This document shows positions 33,687 through 41,663 of a DNA stretch of 60,998 bases, in pieces. Every line of letters starts with the position of its first letter. The stretch's first letter is position 1. The notes under the pieces were generated by a model. It was not told where the DNA came from. It saw only the letters and a list, made by a program, of their open reading frames with translations, and did no database searches. The translations under genes were made by a program, and so were the position numbers. The DNA lies in NCBI RefSeq assembly GCF_009910705.1, contig NZ_JAAAXJ010000018.1:1-60998 (forward strand). The letters are read 5' to 3'. This DNA is from Microvirga arsenatis (GTDB lineage: Bacteria; Pseudomonadota; Alphaproteobacteria; Rhizobiales; Beijerinckiaceae).

Positions 33687-34378
33687 TGCTTGCGCATCAT
33701 GTGGATCATCTCGATCCCACCGAGGATCACACGGGCAGTGGCCATGGACTGGAAGCCCAGCATCGGCCGCACCCGCCTCTTGATGGCGCGGTGATCCTGT
33801 TCGATGCAATTGTTCAGGTAGGCACTTCGCCGGATCCGGATCGGCTTCAGCTCGCGCGGTCCTGAAGCCGGCTTTCCGTGTCGCAGGCCAGGATCGCCTC
33901 GCGGCTGGTCTGGCTCCCGTCGATGACGATGCACTTGGGACGGCCATGCCGCTTGAGGGCCTTACGCAGGAACCGCTTGGCGGCTGCCAAATTTCGCCGT
34001 TCACTAAACCAAAATTCAATCGTATCGCCGATGCTGTCGATTGCACGATAGAGATACCGCCACAGGCCTCTAACCCTGATATATGTCTCGTCGACATGCC
34101 ACTTTCCCGTGACGGCTCTCTTGCGGCGATTGAACCGCTCCAGCAGTTCGGGGGAGTACCGGATGACCCATCTGTGAATGGTCGCGTGATTGACCGAGAT
34201 ACCTCGCTCGGCCATCATCTCTTCCAGGTTTCGCAGGCTCAGATTGTAAGCCAGGTACCAGCGGACACACAGCAGGATCACCGATAGATCGAAATGACGG
34301 CCTTTGAACATGATAAACCTCCAGAGCTGGCCGGAGGCATAGACAGAACTAAGTTACTGATAGGTTTGCGACAGTTCC
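33687..34378 (-). mobile_element. IS6-family insertion sequence, copy C, truncated
   Basis: The right inverted repeat is at 34364-34378 (GTTTGCGACAGTTCC). Leftward from ATG 34311: MFKGRHFDLSVILL, WYLAYNLSLRNLEEMMAERG, GKWHVDETYIRVRG (first Asp), FWFSERRNLAAAKRFLRKAL and DGSQTSREAI (second Asp). The frame then shifts near 33855; in the new frame LNNCIEQDHRAIKRRVRPM holds the Glu. It ends about 33687, lacking the last 20 residues and the left repeat. The best-preserved copy of its subfamily here, but still defective. Confidence 0.85.
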
Positions 34379-34406
34379 AGCTGCTCAGGAGAGTTTCTCT
34401 AGGCCT

Positions 34407-34787
34407 CTAGGAACGCGGCCGCTGAGTGCCCCAAGGAAACTTGCCGTGGCGGAGTATGCCGCGCACCACAGGCCAGTTCAGGTCGACCGGTTGCCTGATC
34501 AGAAGATGCGCATATCGGGAGCCTGTCCGGTGCAGACAGTTGCCGAGGGCGAAGAGCCCGAGAAGAGGAATGAGCACTGTCCACGCGCCTGCGTAGAAGC
34601 CAGCGTAGAGGGTTAGGCCAAGGAGAAAAGGGACCACGAGCACCAAGCCTGTGATCTTGATCGACCTTATGACGAAGTCGAGAGGCCCATGCAGATTGTC
34701 TGCCGCGATAAAAACCAGTGCGCTGCTGAATACCCAAGCCACGGCAACGAAGCCGAGTATGTAATATGGTTTGAGATACTGCTTCAT
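34407..34787 (-). CDS. Small multi-helix membrane protein
   Basis: A 127-residue protein from ATG 34787. It has about three hydrophobic helices (ILGFVAVAWVFSSALVF, ITGLVLVVPFLLGLTLYAG, AWTVLIPLLGLFALGN) and a basic C-terminus. The start has no strong ribosome-binding site; the frame extends upstream to 34937 without a better signal. No family recognised. Confidence 0.5.
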   Translation of the reverse strand: MKQYLKPYYILGFVAVAWVFSSALVFIAADNLHGPLDFVIRSIKITGLVLVVPFLLGLTLYAGFYAGAWTVLIPLLGLFALGNCLHRTGSRYAHLLIRQPVDLNWPVVRGILRHGKFPWGTQRPRS

Positions 34788-34881
34788 ATAGGACGGGCGT
34801 TTCGGATGACAGTTGCTGGCTTTTGCCAGCCAGCATAACGTCTCTCGTGCGTGTGAGACAATTGTTCGACAATTCGGCTTT

Positions 34882-35295
34882 TCACAAAGCTCGCCATTCA
34901 AACTTCCGGTCCACATTTCGGATGATGTGCCCACCACAGCCTCCCTGCCAGGTAGACGTATTCAAGGCATGTTCCCGGACGACGTAGGAGCGGCTATCGA
35001 TGGAGACCTCAACGAATTCCTTGCTGAACCAGAGATAGTCCAAGCCCAGCAGATGGCTTACCACTTGGCCGGAGATGGTGCTCCGCAGCCTTCCTGACCG
35101 GTGAGGACTAAGGGCGAAGCAGGCCGTGTCAGAGCCATCATGAGCACGGATCGGATCATCGATCCTGAGCGGGAAGGCGCTTTCATCGAAGCACTTCAGA
35201 TCAACGCATTGGCTCCAGAGCGCTCCGTAGGCCACCCCTGCCATACCGGTAGAACAGAGCAGGCCTATAGCCAGCAGTGCCCATAGACGCCGCAT
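34882..35295 (-). CDS. Exported protein of unknown function
   Basis: A 137-residue protein with GAGGAG before ATG 35295. Signal peptide: MRRLWALLAIGLLCSTGMAG, cleavage near YGA. The mature part has four Cys and strands DLKCFDESAFPLRIDD and LWFSKEFVEVSIDSRSYVV. It precedes the membrane protein gene on the same strand. No family recognised. Confidence 0.65.
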   Translation of the reverse strand: MRRLWALLAIGLLCSTGMAGVAYGALWSQCVDLKCFDESAFPLRIDDPIRAHDGSDTACFALSPHRSGRLRSTISGQVVSHLLGLDYLWFSKEFVEVSIDSRSYVVREHALNTSTWQGGCGGHIIRNVDRKFEWRAL

Positions 35296-35424
35296 CGAAG
35301 CTCCTCGTGTCAGTTCAGCGGATGAATGGCGGGTGCACCCTAGCGGTCTTTCGCACGCGTGAGAAGACTGTCCGCCAATTTCGGGTAAAACCCTTTATGG
35401 TACGAGCAGCTTAGTCTTGCTTGG

Positions 35425-36617
35425 TTACGCAGGCCGGCTCATCAGGACGCTGAGAAACATAACGGCCAGCCCCCCCACGAAGGCACTGAAGACAGCCATT
35501 CTCAAGGGATAGAGGCCAGCCGCCCGAGCTTCTTGCCACCAATCCCGCCGAAAGATCCGAGATTGCCAATAGGGGCTGAACGGCCAGAGGGGAGAGTAGC
35601 TTCTGCCTTCACGTTGGCAGACATGGCGGAGGATGGCGTCATCAAGGATGACCTGCACCAGCACCAAGGCTGTTCCGAGGGCAAATAGAGCGGCTTGGGG
35701 TTGAACGGAATCGCGGGATCTGACTCGATGGTGGTCAGGGGCGTGAGCAAAGAGGCTCGCCATGACCACACCGTTATCGCAGGATCTGCGCCGGCGCATC
35801 GTGCGGGCCGTTGAGAACGGCAGCTCGAGCGCATCGGGATCTGCTCCGCGCCCTGGTGGAGGGCAAGTCCGGCATCACGCTGGCCGAGATCCAGGCCGAA
35901 CTGCGCACCCGCGGGATCGTGGTGCAGGCGCTCTCGACCATTCACCTGATGCTCAAGCGCATGGACCTGACGCACAAAAAAAGACGCTCAGGGCGGCCGA
36001 GCAGGACCGGCCGGACGTAGCCCAGGAGCGCCGCTGCTTTCGGGTGTGGCAGCGCTTCATGGATGCCGGCCGCTTCGTGTTCCTCGACGAGACCGGCACG
36101 GCCACCAACATGACCCGGCGCTACGGCAGGGCGCCACGCGGGCAGCGGGTGGTTGATGCGGTGCCGCACGGGCACTGGCTCACCACCACCTTCGTGGCCG
36201 GTCTGCGGGAGAACGGGATCGTCGCTCCGCTCGTGGTGGACGGTCCCATGAGAGGCGAGATCTTCCGCGCTTATGTCGAGCAGATGTTGGCGCCAGCCCT
36301 CTCGAAGGGTGATGTGGTCGTGCTCGACAACCTTGCCGCTCACAAGGTGGCGGGCGTTGAGGAGGCGATCCGAGGTGTCGGAGCCAGCCTGTTGTACCTG
36401 CCGCCGTAGAGTCCCGATCTCAATCCGATTGAGCAACTGTTCGCCAAGCTCAAGGCGCTCCTGCGCAAGGCGGGCGCACGTACCAAGGAGGCGCTCTGGA
36501 CCACGATCGGAGACCTGCTCGATGAGTTCTCGCCCGAGGAGTGCCGCAACTACCTCAGCAACTGCGGGTATGAGCCCGTCTAAGTCGATTCTGCTCTAGA
36601 TCTGTTTGCGCTTTCAT
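35425..36617 (-). pseudogene. 93-residue membrane protein gene split by an IS630 insertion
   Basis: The 3' part (35425-35687) encodes LFALGTALVLVQVILDDAIL, RHVCQREGRSYSPLWPF, DWWQEARAAGLYPLRMAVFSAF and a closing hydrophobic helix. On the far side of the IS630 element, 36597-36617 on the same strand gives ATG and codons for MKAQTD. Removing the element and one TA copy joins these as MKAQTD-LFALGTA in frame: a two-helix membrane protein of 93 residues. So the insertion lies after codon 6. No family recognised. Confidence 0.75.
35688..36596 (+). mobile_element. IS630-family element, internally deleted, with TA target duplication
   Basis: A 909-bp element flanked by TA (35686-35687 and 36597-36598). 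The transposase begins at ATG 35762 (MTTPLSQDLRRRIVRAVENG), then lacks the HTH region; the next part, LLRALVEGKSGITLAEIQ, is in another frame. At CAAAAAAAG (about 35975) the frame returns to that of KTLRAAEQDRPDVAQERR, FVFLDETGTATNMTRRYGR (Asp), VVVLDNLAAHK (Asp), [23 protein letters not shown] (Glu). A TAG replaces the expected Tyr in [12 protein letters not shown]. All three catalytic acids survive but the frame does not, so this is a non-autonomous derivative. Confidence 0.85.
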
Positions 36618-36877
36618 GGAAACATGTGTAGACGCCCCTGGTGGCGCAAGAAGAATCATTCGGTTTTGTGCGGCCTCAACTGCGGCTCACATGCCGCGGG
36701 CCCGGTTGGAAGTAGGCGGAACAGATCCGAATCAGTTCTACGCGCTCGAAGCGCTTGTTCCCAAGCTGGTTTATCTGACCCCGTCTCATTGACCGTTGCG
36801 TCATCCCTCTCCTTCGCTCTTCCAACGGCCCCTCGGCCGCGACGGCTTATGCCACTGGAGCCGGAGCCCGATACACT

Positions 36878-37870
36878 TTACCTCGTCAGCAGCGCCCAGA
36901 CGTTGCGAGCCATCGTGTTGGCGCGGGCCCCCCGCACCAGCATCGGCGGCTTGCGCGCCAGCATGCGGCCGATCCACGACCCTGCGGGAGCGCCATGGCG
37001 GGCAACTCATAGCGACACACTATTGGCTCGCATGATGAGCAGGCGGCGGAGCGTTTCCTCACCCATCTTGGAGATCGTGCCCAGCTTCTGCTTGCCACCG
37101 GTTGAATGCTGCAAGGGCGTGAGCCCCACCCGAGCAGCGAAGTCCCGTCCGCAGCTGAAGGTCCCGGCTGGCGGAGCAAGGGCGGTCAGCGCCACCGCGG
37201 GGACGGGGCCCACACCGGGAATGGTCATCAGCTGATGCGCCGTCTCATTCTCCTTGGCCCACTGGGCGACCTCGCGGTCCAGACGGACGATCTGCTCGTC
37301 CAGTACCCGGAGCGCTCCGATCAGCATCCTCACGATCGGCCGGGCGAGCTCCGGGATTGGTTGTGCCTCATCCTCGACAGCCCGCACCAGGTGTGGAACG
37401 TGAGCCGAGCCTTTGGTCACGATGATGCCGAACTCCGCCAGATGACTCCGCAGGGCATTAATGATCTGAGTCCGCTGTCGCACAAGCAGATCGCGGGCTC
37501 GGAACACGAGAGCGGCGACTTGGGCCTGCTCGCTCTTGGGCGCCACAAAGCGCACGGTCGGGCGCTGAGCCGCCTGGCAGTTCGCCTCGGCATCCGCGGC
37601 ATCGTTCTTCTGGCGCTTCAAAAAAGGCTTCACGTAAGCCGGCGCGATCAGCCGAACGGCATGCCCAAGCCGGCCGAGCTCGCGGGCCCGATGGTGCGAG
37701 CTGCCGCAGGCCTCCATCGCTACCGTGCAGGGCTGCTGGGCCGCGAAGAAGGTGAGAACCTGGTGTCGCCGTAGTTTCTTGCGGAACAGGACCGCCCCAG
37801 ATGCATCGGCGCCGTGAACCTGGAACACGTTCTTCGCCAGTTCCAAACCGATTGTGCTAACCTCTCCCAT
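36878..37870 (-). mobile_element. IS110-family transposase, frameshifted at the C-terminus
   Basis: ATG 37870 has GGGAGG upstream. The 290 residues include the DEDD domain: IGLELAKNVFQVHGAD (normally GLDLAK), AMEACGSSHHRARELG, LIAPAYVKPFLKRQKNDAADAEA, and the C-terminal MTIPGVGPVPAVALTALA and GLTPLQHSTGGKQKLGTISK. Near 37010 the frame shifts; the remainder, GAPAGSWIGRMLARKPPMLV, is read in another frame to 36878. The first catalytic Asp is Glu, which may reduce activity. IS110 elements use a bridge RNA from their non-coding ends; 36620-36877 or the 140 bp after 37870 would hold it. Confidence 0.85.
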
Positions 37871-38007
37871 GGACGCCTCCCTCAAGTGGTGCTTATCAAC
37901 ACCTCTACTTTGGAACAGCGAGGCCGTCGGGGGGCGTCTAGCCCATCATTTCTTGTTCCTCCTATTTGGCGCAGGGGCCAGACCGTGCTCGACCTGGGCC
38001 ATGCTAC

Positions 38008-38703
38008 TCAGTTTGGTGGCGACGAAGCAGACTGATGCTTGAGCCATTCGCGCAGCATTGTCGTGCGCCGGCGCGGGTAGCGGTCGGCCAGAGTGCGTGT
38101 CCCGACTAATCTGTCGGTGCGGAAATGGCGGTAATCCTGCCTCAGCTCACACCAGCCCACCAGGATCCTTCCGCTGGTGAAGTAGCCGATGGCAAACGGC
38201 CAGATTACCCGCCTGCTCTCGTGGCCGTCCTTGCCGCGGTAGCGAACTTCCAGCTTGCGCTCCCGCCGGATCGCATCGCGCAGGCTCGTGAGATCTTCCG
38301 TCAGGGACGCGGCTGGGCCGGGCGGTCCCACACGCAGGGGCACCGCGCCCATGCCGTCTCGGGCCTGCGGCGGCAGAACATCCTCGATCTTTGCCAAAGC
38401 ATCGGTTGCAGCCACCGCCAGCGAACGATCTGCGAATGACGAGACCCAGCGCATGCCCAGGATCAAGGCCTCCAGCTCGGCCTGCGAGAACATCAGAGGC
38501 GGCAGCAGGAAACCAGGGCGTAGGACATATCCGACGCCCGGCTCCCCCTCAATTGTCGCGCCCAGGGCCTGGAGGGCCGCGATGTCCCGATAAAGGGTGC
38601 GGATGCTGATGCCTAACTCGTCCGCCAAGAGCTGGCCGGCGACCGGGTGGCGATGACGCCGCAGGATTTGCAATAGGCTGAGGAGTCGCTCGGTGCGTGC
38701 CAT
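38008..38703 (-). CDS. YafY-type transcriptional regulator (HTH-WYL)
   Basis: A 231-residue protein. Residues 1-60 form a winged HTH: ERLLSLLQILRRHRHPVAGQ, LADELGISIRTLYRDIAAL. Residues about 135-205 form a WYL domain (LEVRYRGKDGHESRRVIWPF, YFTSGRILVGWCEL, YRHFRTDRL), a ligand-sensing fold. The start 38703 has an HTH boundary that fits; an upstream ATG at 38763 lies inside the intergenic region shared with the divergent VOC gene. This regulator/VOC pairing is common in alphaproteobacteria and suggests direct control. Confidence 0.85.
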   Translation of the reverse strand: MARTERLLSLLQILRRHRHPVAGQLLADELGISIRTLYRDIAALQALGATIEGEPGVGYVLRPGFLLPPLMFSQAELEALILGMRWVSSFADRSLAVAATDALAKIEDVLPPQARDGMGAVPLRVGPPGPAASLTEDLTSLRDAIRRERKLEVRYRGKDGHESRRVIWPFAIGYFTSGRILVGWCELRQDYRHFRTDRLVGTRTLADRYPRRRTTMLREWLKHQSASSPPN

Positions 38704-38777
38704 GACCAGATTATCCTGCCACTTTCTGACAGTAATATCTCGTACGATCAGCTCTGCCACCACTGGAGAGCCAGATC

Positions 38778-39146
38778 ATGCTAATTCCCAACCTCATCCT
38801 CCTCTATGTCGACAATCCCGAGAGAAGCGCCGCGTTCTATGAACGGCTGTTTGCGGCTCCTCCGGCGGCCGTACTTCCGACCTATGTGGCCTTCGAGTTC
38901 GAGAATGGCCTAACCTTCTCTCTATGGTCCACCAGCGCCAAGAACTTCGTATCCGGCGGTTCTGGCCACCGGTCGGAGATCGCCTTCATGGTCCCTGAGG
39001 ATCAGATGGTACGAGAGCTGCATGAGCGCTGGAGGCAGGATGGCGTCACGCTAGAGCAGCCCCTGCATGAGGCTGTCTTCGGCCTGACCTTCGTAGCGGT
39101 GGACCCAGACGGACATCGGATCCGTGTCTGCACCCCCGACGGGTAG
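38778..39146 (+). CDS. VOC (glyoxalase/bleomycin-resistance-like) protein
   Basis: A 122-residue protein. The two beta-alpha-beta-beta-beta halves are visible: PNLILLYVDNPERSAAFYERLF, then EIAFMVPEDQMVRELHERW and the closing FVAVDPDGHRIRVCTPDG. The metal-ligand pattern is incomplete, as in many uncharacterised VOC proteins. It is divergent from the WYL regulator, with 74 bp between the start codons. Substrate unknown. Confidence 0.85.
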   Translation: MLIPNLILLYVDNPERSAAFYERLFAAPPAAVLPTYVAFEFENGLTFSLWSTSAKNFVSGGSGHRSEIAFMVPEDQMVRELHERWRQDGVTLEQPLHEAVFGLTFVAVDPDGHRIRVCTPDG

Positions 39147-39562
39147 ATATGTTGGGCCATGTCCCAAGTTGCGGACAAGACCGTCTGGAGACGCCTGTCG
39201 ATTCCACGACGCCGAATTCTTGGTCGGACAGTACGTGAAGACCACACGGCAATGGGCACCGGCGGACCGTTACGGCGCGGGTAGCCTCCTGTCGGCGCTC
39301 AGCCACCGGGAAGATGAGCAACGGATCCCTACCGGTCGAAACAGCGGCATTTCCAGGAGGCGCAGGGCCTAACTCTTCCTATACCCCGCGCCTGAGGAGC
39401 GGTCGTCCCCTGACATCGTTCAAGGTGAACCGAGGCTGGATACAGGAGTCCGGGGTACTGGGCTAGTAATATGGTTCAGCCTGTATTCAGGCGGGCGTGT
39501 TTAGAAATGAACCTAAGTTGAGGTTCTATATTGTTCGCTTCGGACTATTCTGGAGACATCAC
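39147..39562. other. Intergenic region, no supported gene
   Basis: Frames on both strands are Arg/Ser-rich and look spurious. The end contains the promoter region and ribosome-binding site of the Tyr/Arg-rich protein gene. Confidence 0.4.
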
Positions 39563-39982
39563 ATGCATAAGATCGCTACTCTTGCCGCAGTGGGCGTCCT
39601 GGCGCTCGGCACCTTCTCGTCGTCCGACGCGGAAGCCCGCTCAGGCCGCCGCGGGGCAGCTATTGCCGCCGGGGTTGTCGGCCTTGCCGCCGGCGCCATG
39701 ATCGCGGGCGCGGCCTCGCAGGCCTATGCTGCTCCCGCCTACGGGTATGGTTATGCAGCCCCGGTCACCTCGTACCACTACACCTATGATGACGCCTACT
39801 ACGCTCGACCTGTCTATCGCGAGCGGCGCGTGGTCCGTTACTATGACGAACCGCGTCCGGTGTACCGCACCCGTCGCGTGGTGCGGACGTACGATTATGA
39901 CTATGCTCCGGTCAGGACCCGTTCGGTGACCTACAGCTACGGCTCGCCGTATTATGGCTCCAGCTACTACAGCGGCTGGTAA
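39563..39982 (+). CDS. Exported Tyr/Arg-rich glycine-zipper protein
   Basis: A 139-residue protein with GGAG before ATG 39563. A signal peptide (MHKIATLAAVGVLALGTF) is followed by a hydrophobic Gly/Ala-rich segment (AAIAAGVVGLAAGAMIAGAA), then a low-complexity stretch rich in Tyr and Arg (RERRVVRYYDEPRPVYRTRR). Such proteins are frequent in Rhizobiales and thought to be periplasmic or outer-membrane associated; function unknown. A clear terminator follows. Confidence 0.7.
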   Translation: MHKIATLAAVGVLALGTFSSSDAEARSGRRGAAIAAGVVGLAAGAMIAGAASQAYAAPAYGYGYAAPVTSYHYTYDDAYYARPVYRERRVVRYYDEPRPVYRTRRVVRTYDYDYAPVRTRSVTYSYGSPYYGSSYYSGW

Positions 39983-40003
39983 CAGGCAGCACAAAACTAA
40001 AAC

Positions 40004-40029
40004 GGGGCGGTCACGATGACCGCCCTTTT
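40004..40029 (+). terminator. Rho-independent terminator
   Basis: GGGCGGTCA pairs perfectly with TGACCGCCC across CGA, followed by TTTTC. It lies 22 bp after the stop codon of the Tyr/Arg-rich protein. Confidence 0.9.
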
Positions 40030-40047
40030 CACATGGTACACCGTTTC

Positions 40048-40861
40048 GGTGCTGCCACGTTAAACAGCATCGGGCGCATTGAGGCCGCCTCGATCGCCGG
40101 ACACGCTCAAGTGGCAATGCTGGCCGCAGACTTCCACGCGGCCATGGCATTGTGGCGGTCAAGGTGGGTGGCAAAGGCAGAGCGGCGGGAGCGAGGGGGA
40201 ACGAACAGGTTGCGGACCGCAGAGAACACACATACAAATCTCTGTAGCACTCCCGGTGTTCGAAATCCCTGCTTCGCCCGCTCACGTTTTCGCAAAGGGA
40301 GATGTGAGTTCTCTGCCCGATTATTTAGACCCTTATGCGAGCGATGCTCAACCGCCGGCATAATCTGGCGCCGGGCGGCTGCATAGGAACCCAACTTATC
40401 GGTGATCAGTCGCCGGGGTGGGCAGCCCTGCTTCTTCAAGAGCCGCTTCAGCAAGCGCTTGGCCGCTTTGGTATCGCGCCGCGTCTGGACGATCTCATCG
40501 AGGACATAGCCAATCCTGATCGACAGCCCGCCAGAGCCAGTGCTTTTGGCCGGCAATGGTGATCACGACCTCGTCGAAGTGCCAAACATCGCGCCGGCTC
40601 GACCTCTTGCGTTTGAGGCCGCGGGCGTAAGCAGGCCCGAACTTCAGCGCCCATCGGCGGACAGTCTCATAGGAGACGAGAATGCCGCGCTCGAGCAGCA
40701 TCTCCTCCACCAGCCGCAGGCTCAATGGAAACCTGAAATAGAGCCATAGTGCGTGGGCGATAATCTCAGGCGGAAAGCGATGGCGCTTGTAGTTGACGGG
40801 CTTGGTCATGCCGGCCCATCTACACGCCTGGCTTTCATATTCGGGTTAATGTGACAACACC
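40048..40861 (-). mobile_element. IS6-family insertion sequence, second subfamily (copy D)
   Basis: An 814-bp element with related ends: GGTGCTGCCACGTTAAAC at 40048-40065 and its counterpart at 40843-40861. The leftward transposase starts at 40809 (MTKPVNYKRHRFPPEIIAHA) and has WHFDEVVITI (first Asp), LITDKLGSYAAA (second Asp) and NNRAENSHLPLRKRER (Glu). One inserted T near 40513 shifts the frame (AVDQD then W LCPR versus GYVLDEI). No matching 8-bp direct repeats flank it, so it was likely moved or rearranged. Its right end truncates the LtnD-like gene. Confidence 0.85.
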
Positions 40862-41447
40862 GGCGCTCATGGCGACCTGCCCGCCCAGTGCGGTTGAGGC
40901 GATCGACGACCGCATCCGCACGGCCGGGCGTCGGCTGATCGACTCCCCGGTATCGGGAGGGGTCGCGGGCGCCAAGGCGGCAATGCTCACGATCATGGCG
41001 GCCGGGCCGAAGGACACGTTTGAGGCCGCGAAACCTGCCTTTGACGCGCTCGGGGACAAGGTGCTCCACGTCGGCGAGCGCCCTGGTCAGGGGGCAATGG
41101 TAAAAACCGTCAACCAACTCCTCTGCGGCGTGCACATTGCCGTGGTGGCGGAGGCTTTCGCCCTGGCGGCGAAGGTCGGTGTTGATCTCAGGATCCTGCT
41201 GGAGATCATGAGCGGATCCTCCGCTTCGAGCTGGATGCTGGAGAGTGAGCCGGAGGTGACGAGCGCGGTCGACATCTTCGTGAAGGATCTCGGCATCGTG
41301 CTGGATACCGGCCGGGACGTAAAGGCAGCGCTGCCCTTGGCGGCGGCCGCTCAGCAGATGTTTCTTGCAACCTCGGGGCGCGGAGATGGCATGGCGGACG
41401 ACAGTCAGGTCATCCGGTCCTACCTCGCCCTGAATGGCATCAAGTAA
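40862..41447 (+). pseudogene. LtnD-like NAD-dependent dehydrogenase, N-terminus removed by an IS6 copy
   Basis: The C-terminal two-thirds of a 3-hydroxyisobutyrate-dehydrogenase family protein, closest in pattern to L-threonate dehydrogenase (LtnD): LMATCPPSAVEAI, DSPVSGGVAGAKAAMLTIMA, GDKVLHVGERPGQGAMVKTV with the catalytic Lys in the KxxNQ region, LEIMSGSSASSWMLESEPEV and DIFVKDLGIVLDTG. The NAD-binding Rossmann domain is gone; the frame begins inside IS6 sequence. An eight-residue piece usually found after SSWML is also missing. Not functional. Confidence 0.8.
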
Positions 41448-41663
41448 CCTGACAGCCCTATTTGCCCCACTGGAGAGGCCCATTCTTCTCGGGCTCTGTC
41501 ATGATGGTCTTCTCCCGCGGGGCGATTTAGAGGTCTCATATGGGTCAGGGCCTGAAGTTCCCCTGCCCTTCGCGAATATCCGGTGTTCCTGTTCTAAGCT
41601 GACACTCGGTCTACTTCTTGGATGTGCCATCCGGACCTTACGGTCCGATGCCCAGCAGGGATT

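Noticed and set aside
16444..36610. Shared CTAGATCTGTT at 16444 and 36596 as a dispersed palindromic repeat
   Set aside because: At 36597-36617 the sequence is the start of the gene split by the IS630 element, and only 11 bases match. The copy at 16444 is a separate hairpin. No family of repeats is supported.
40500..40530. Programmed frameshift in IS6 copy D
   Set aside because: The shift needs a single inserted T in a run that is not slippery, and related IS6 transposases are read in one frame. Ordinary mutation fits better.
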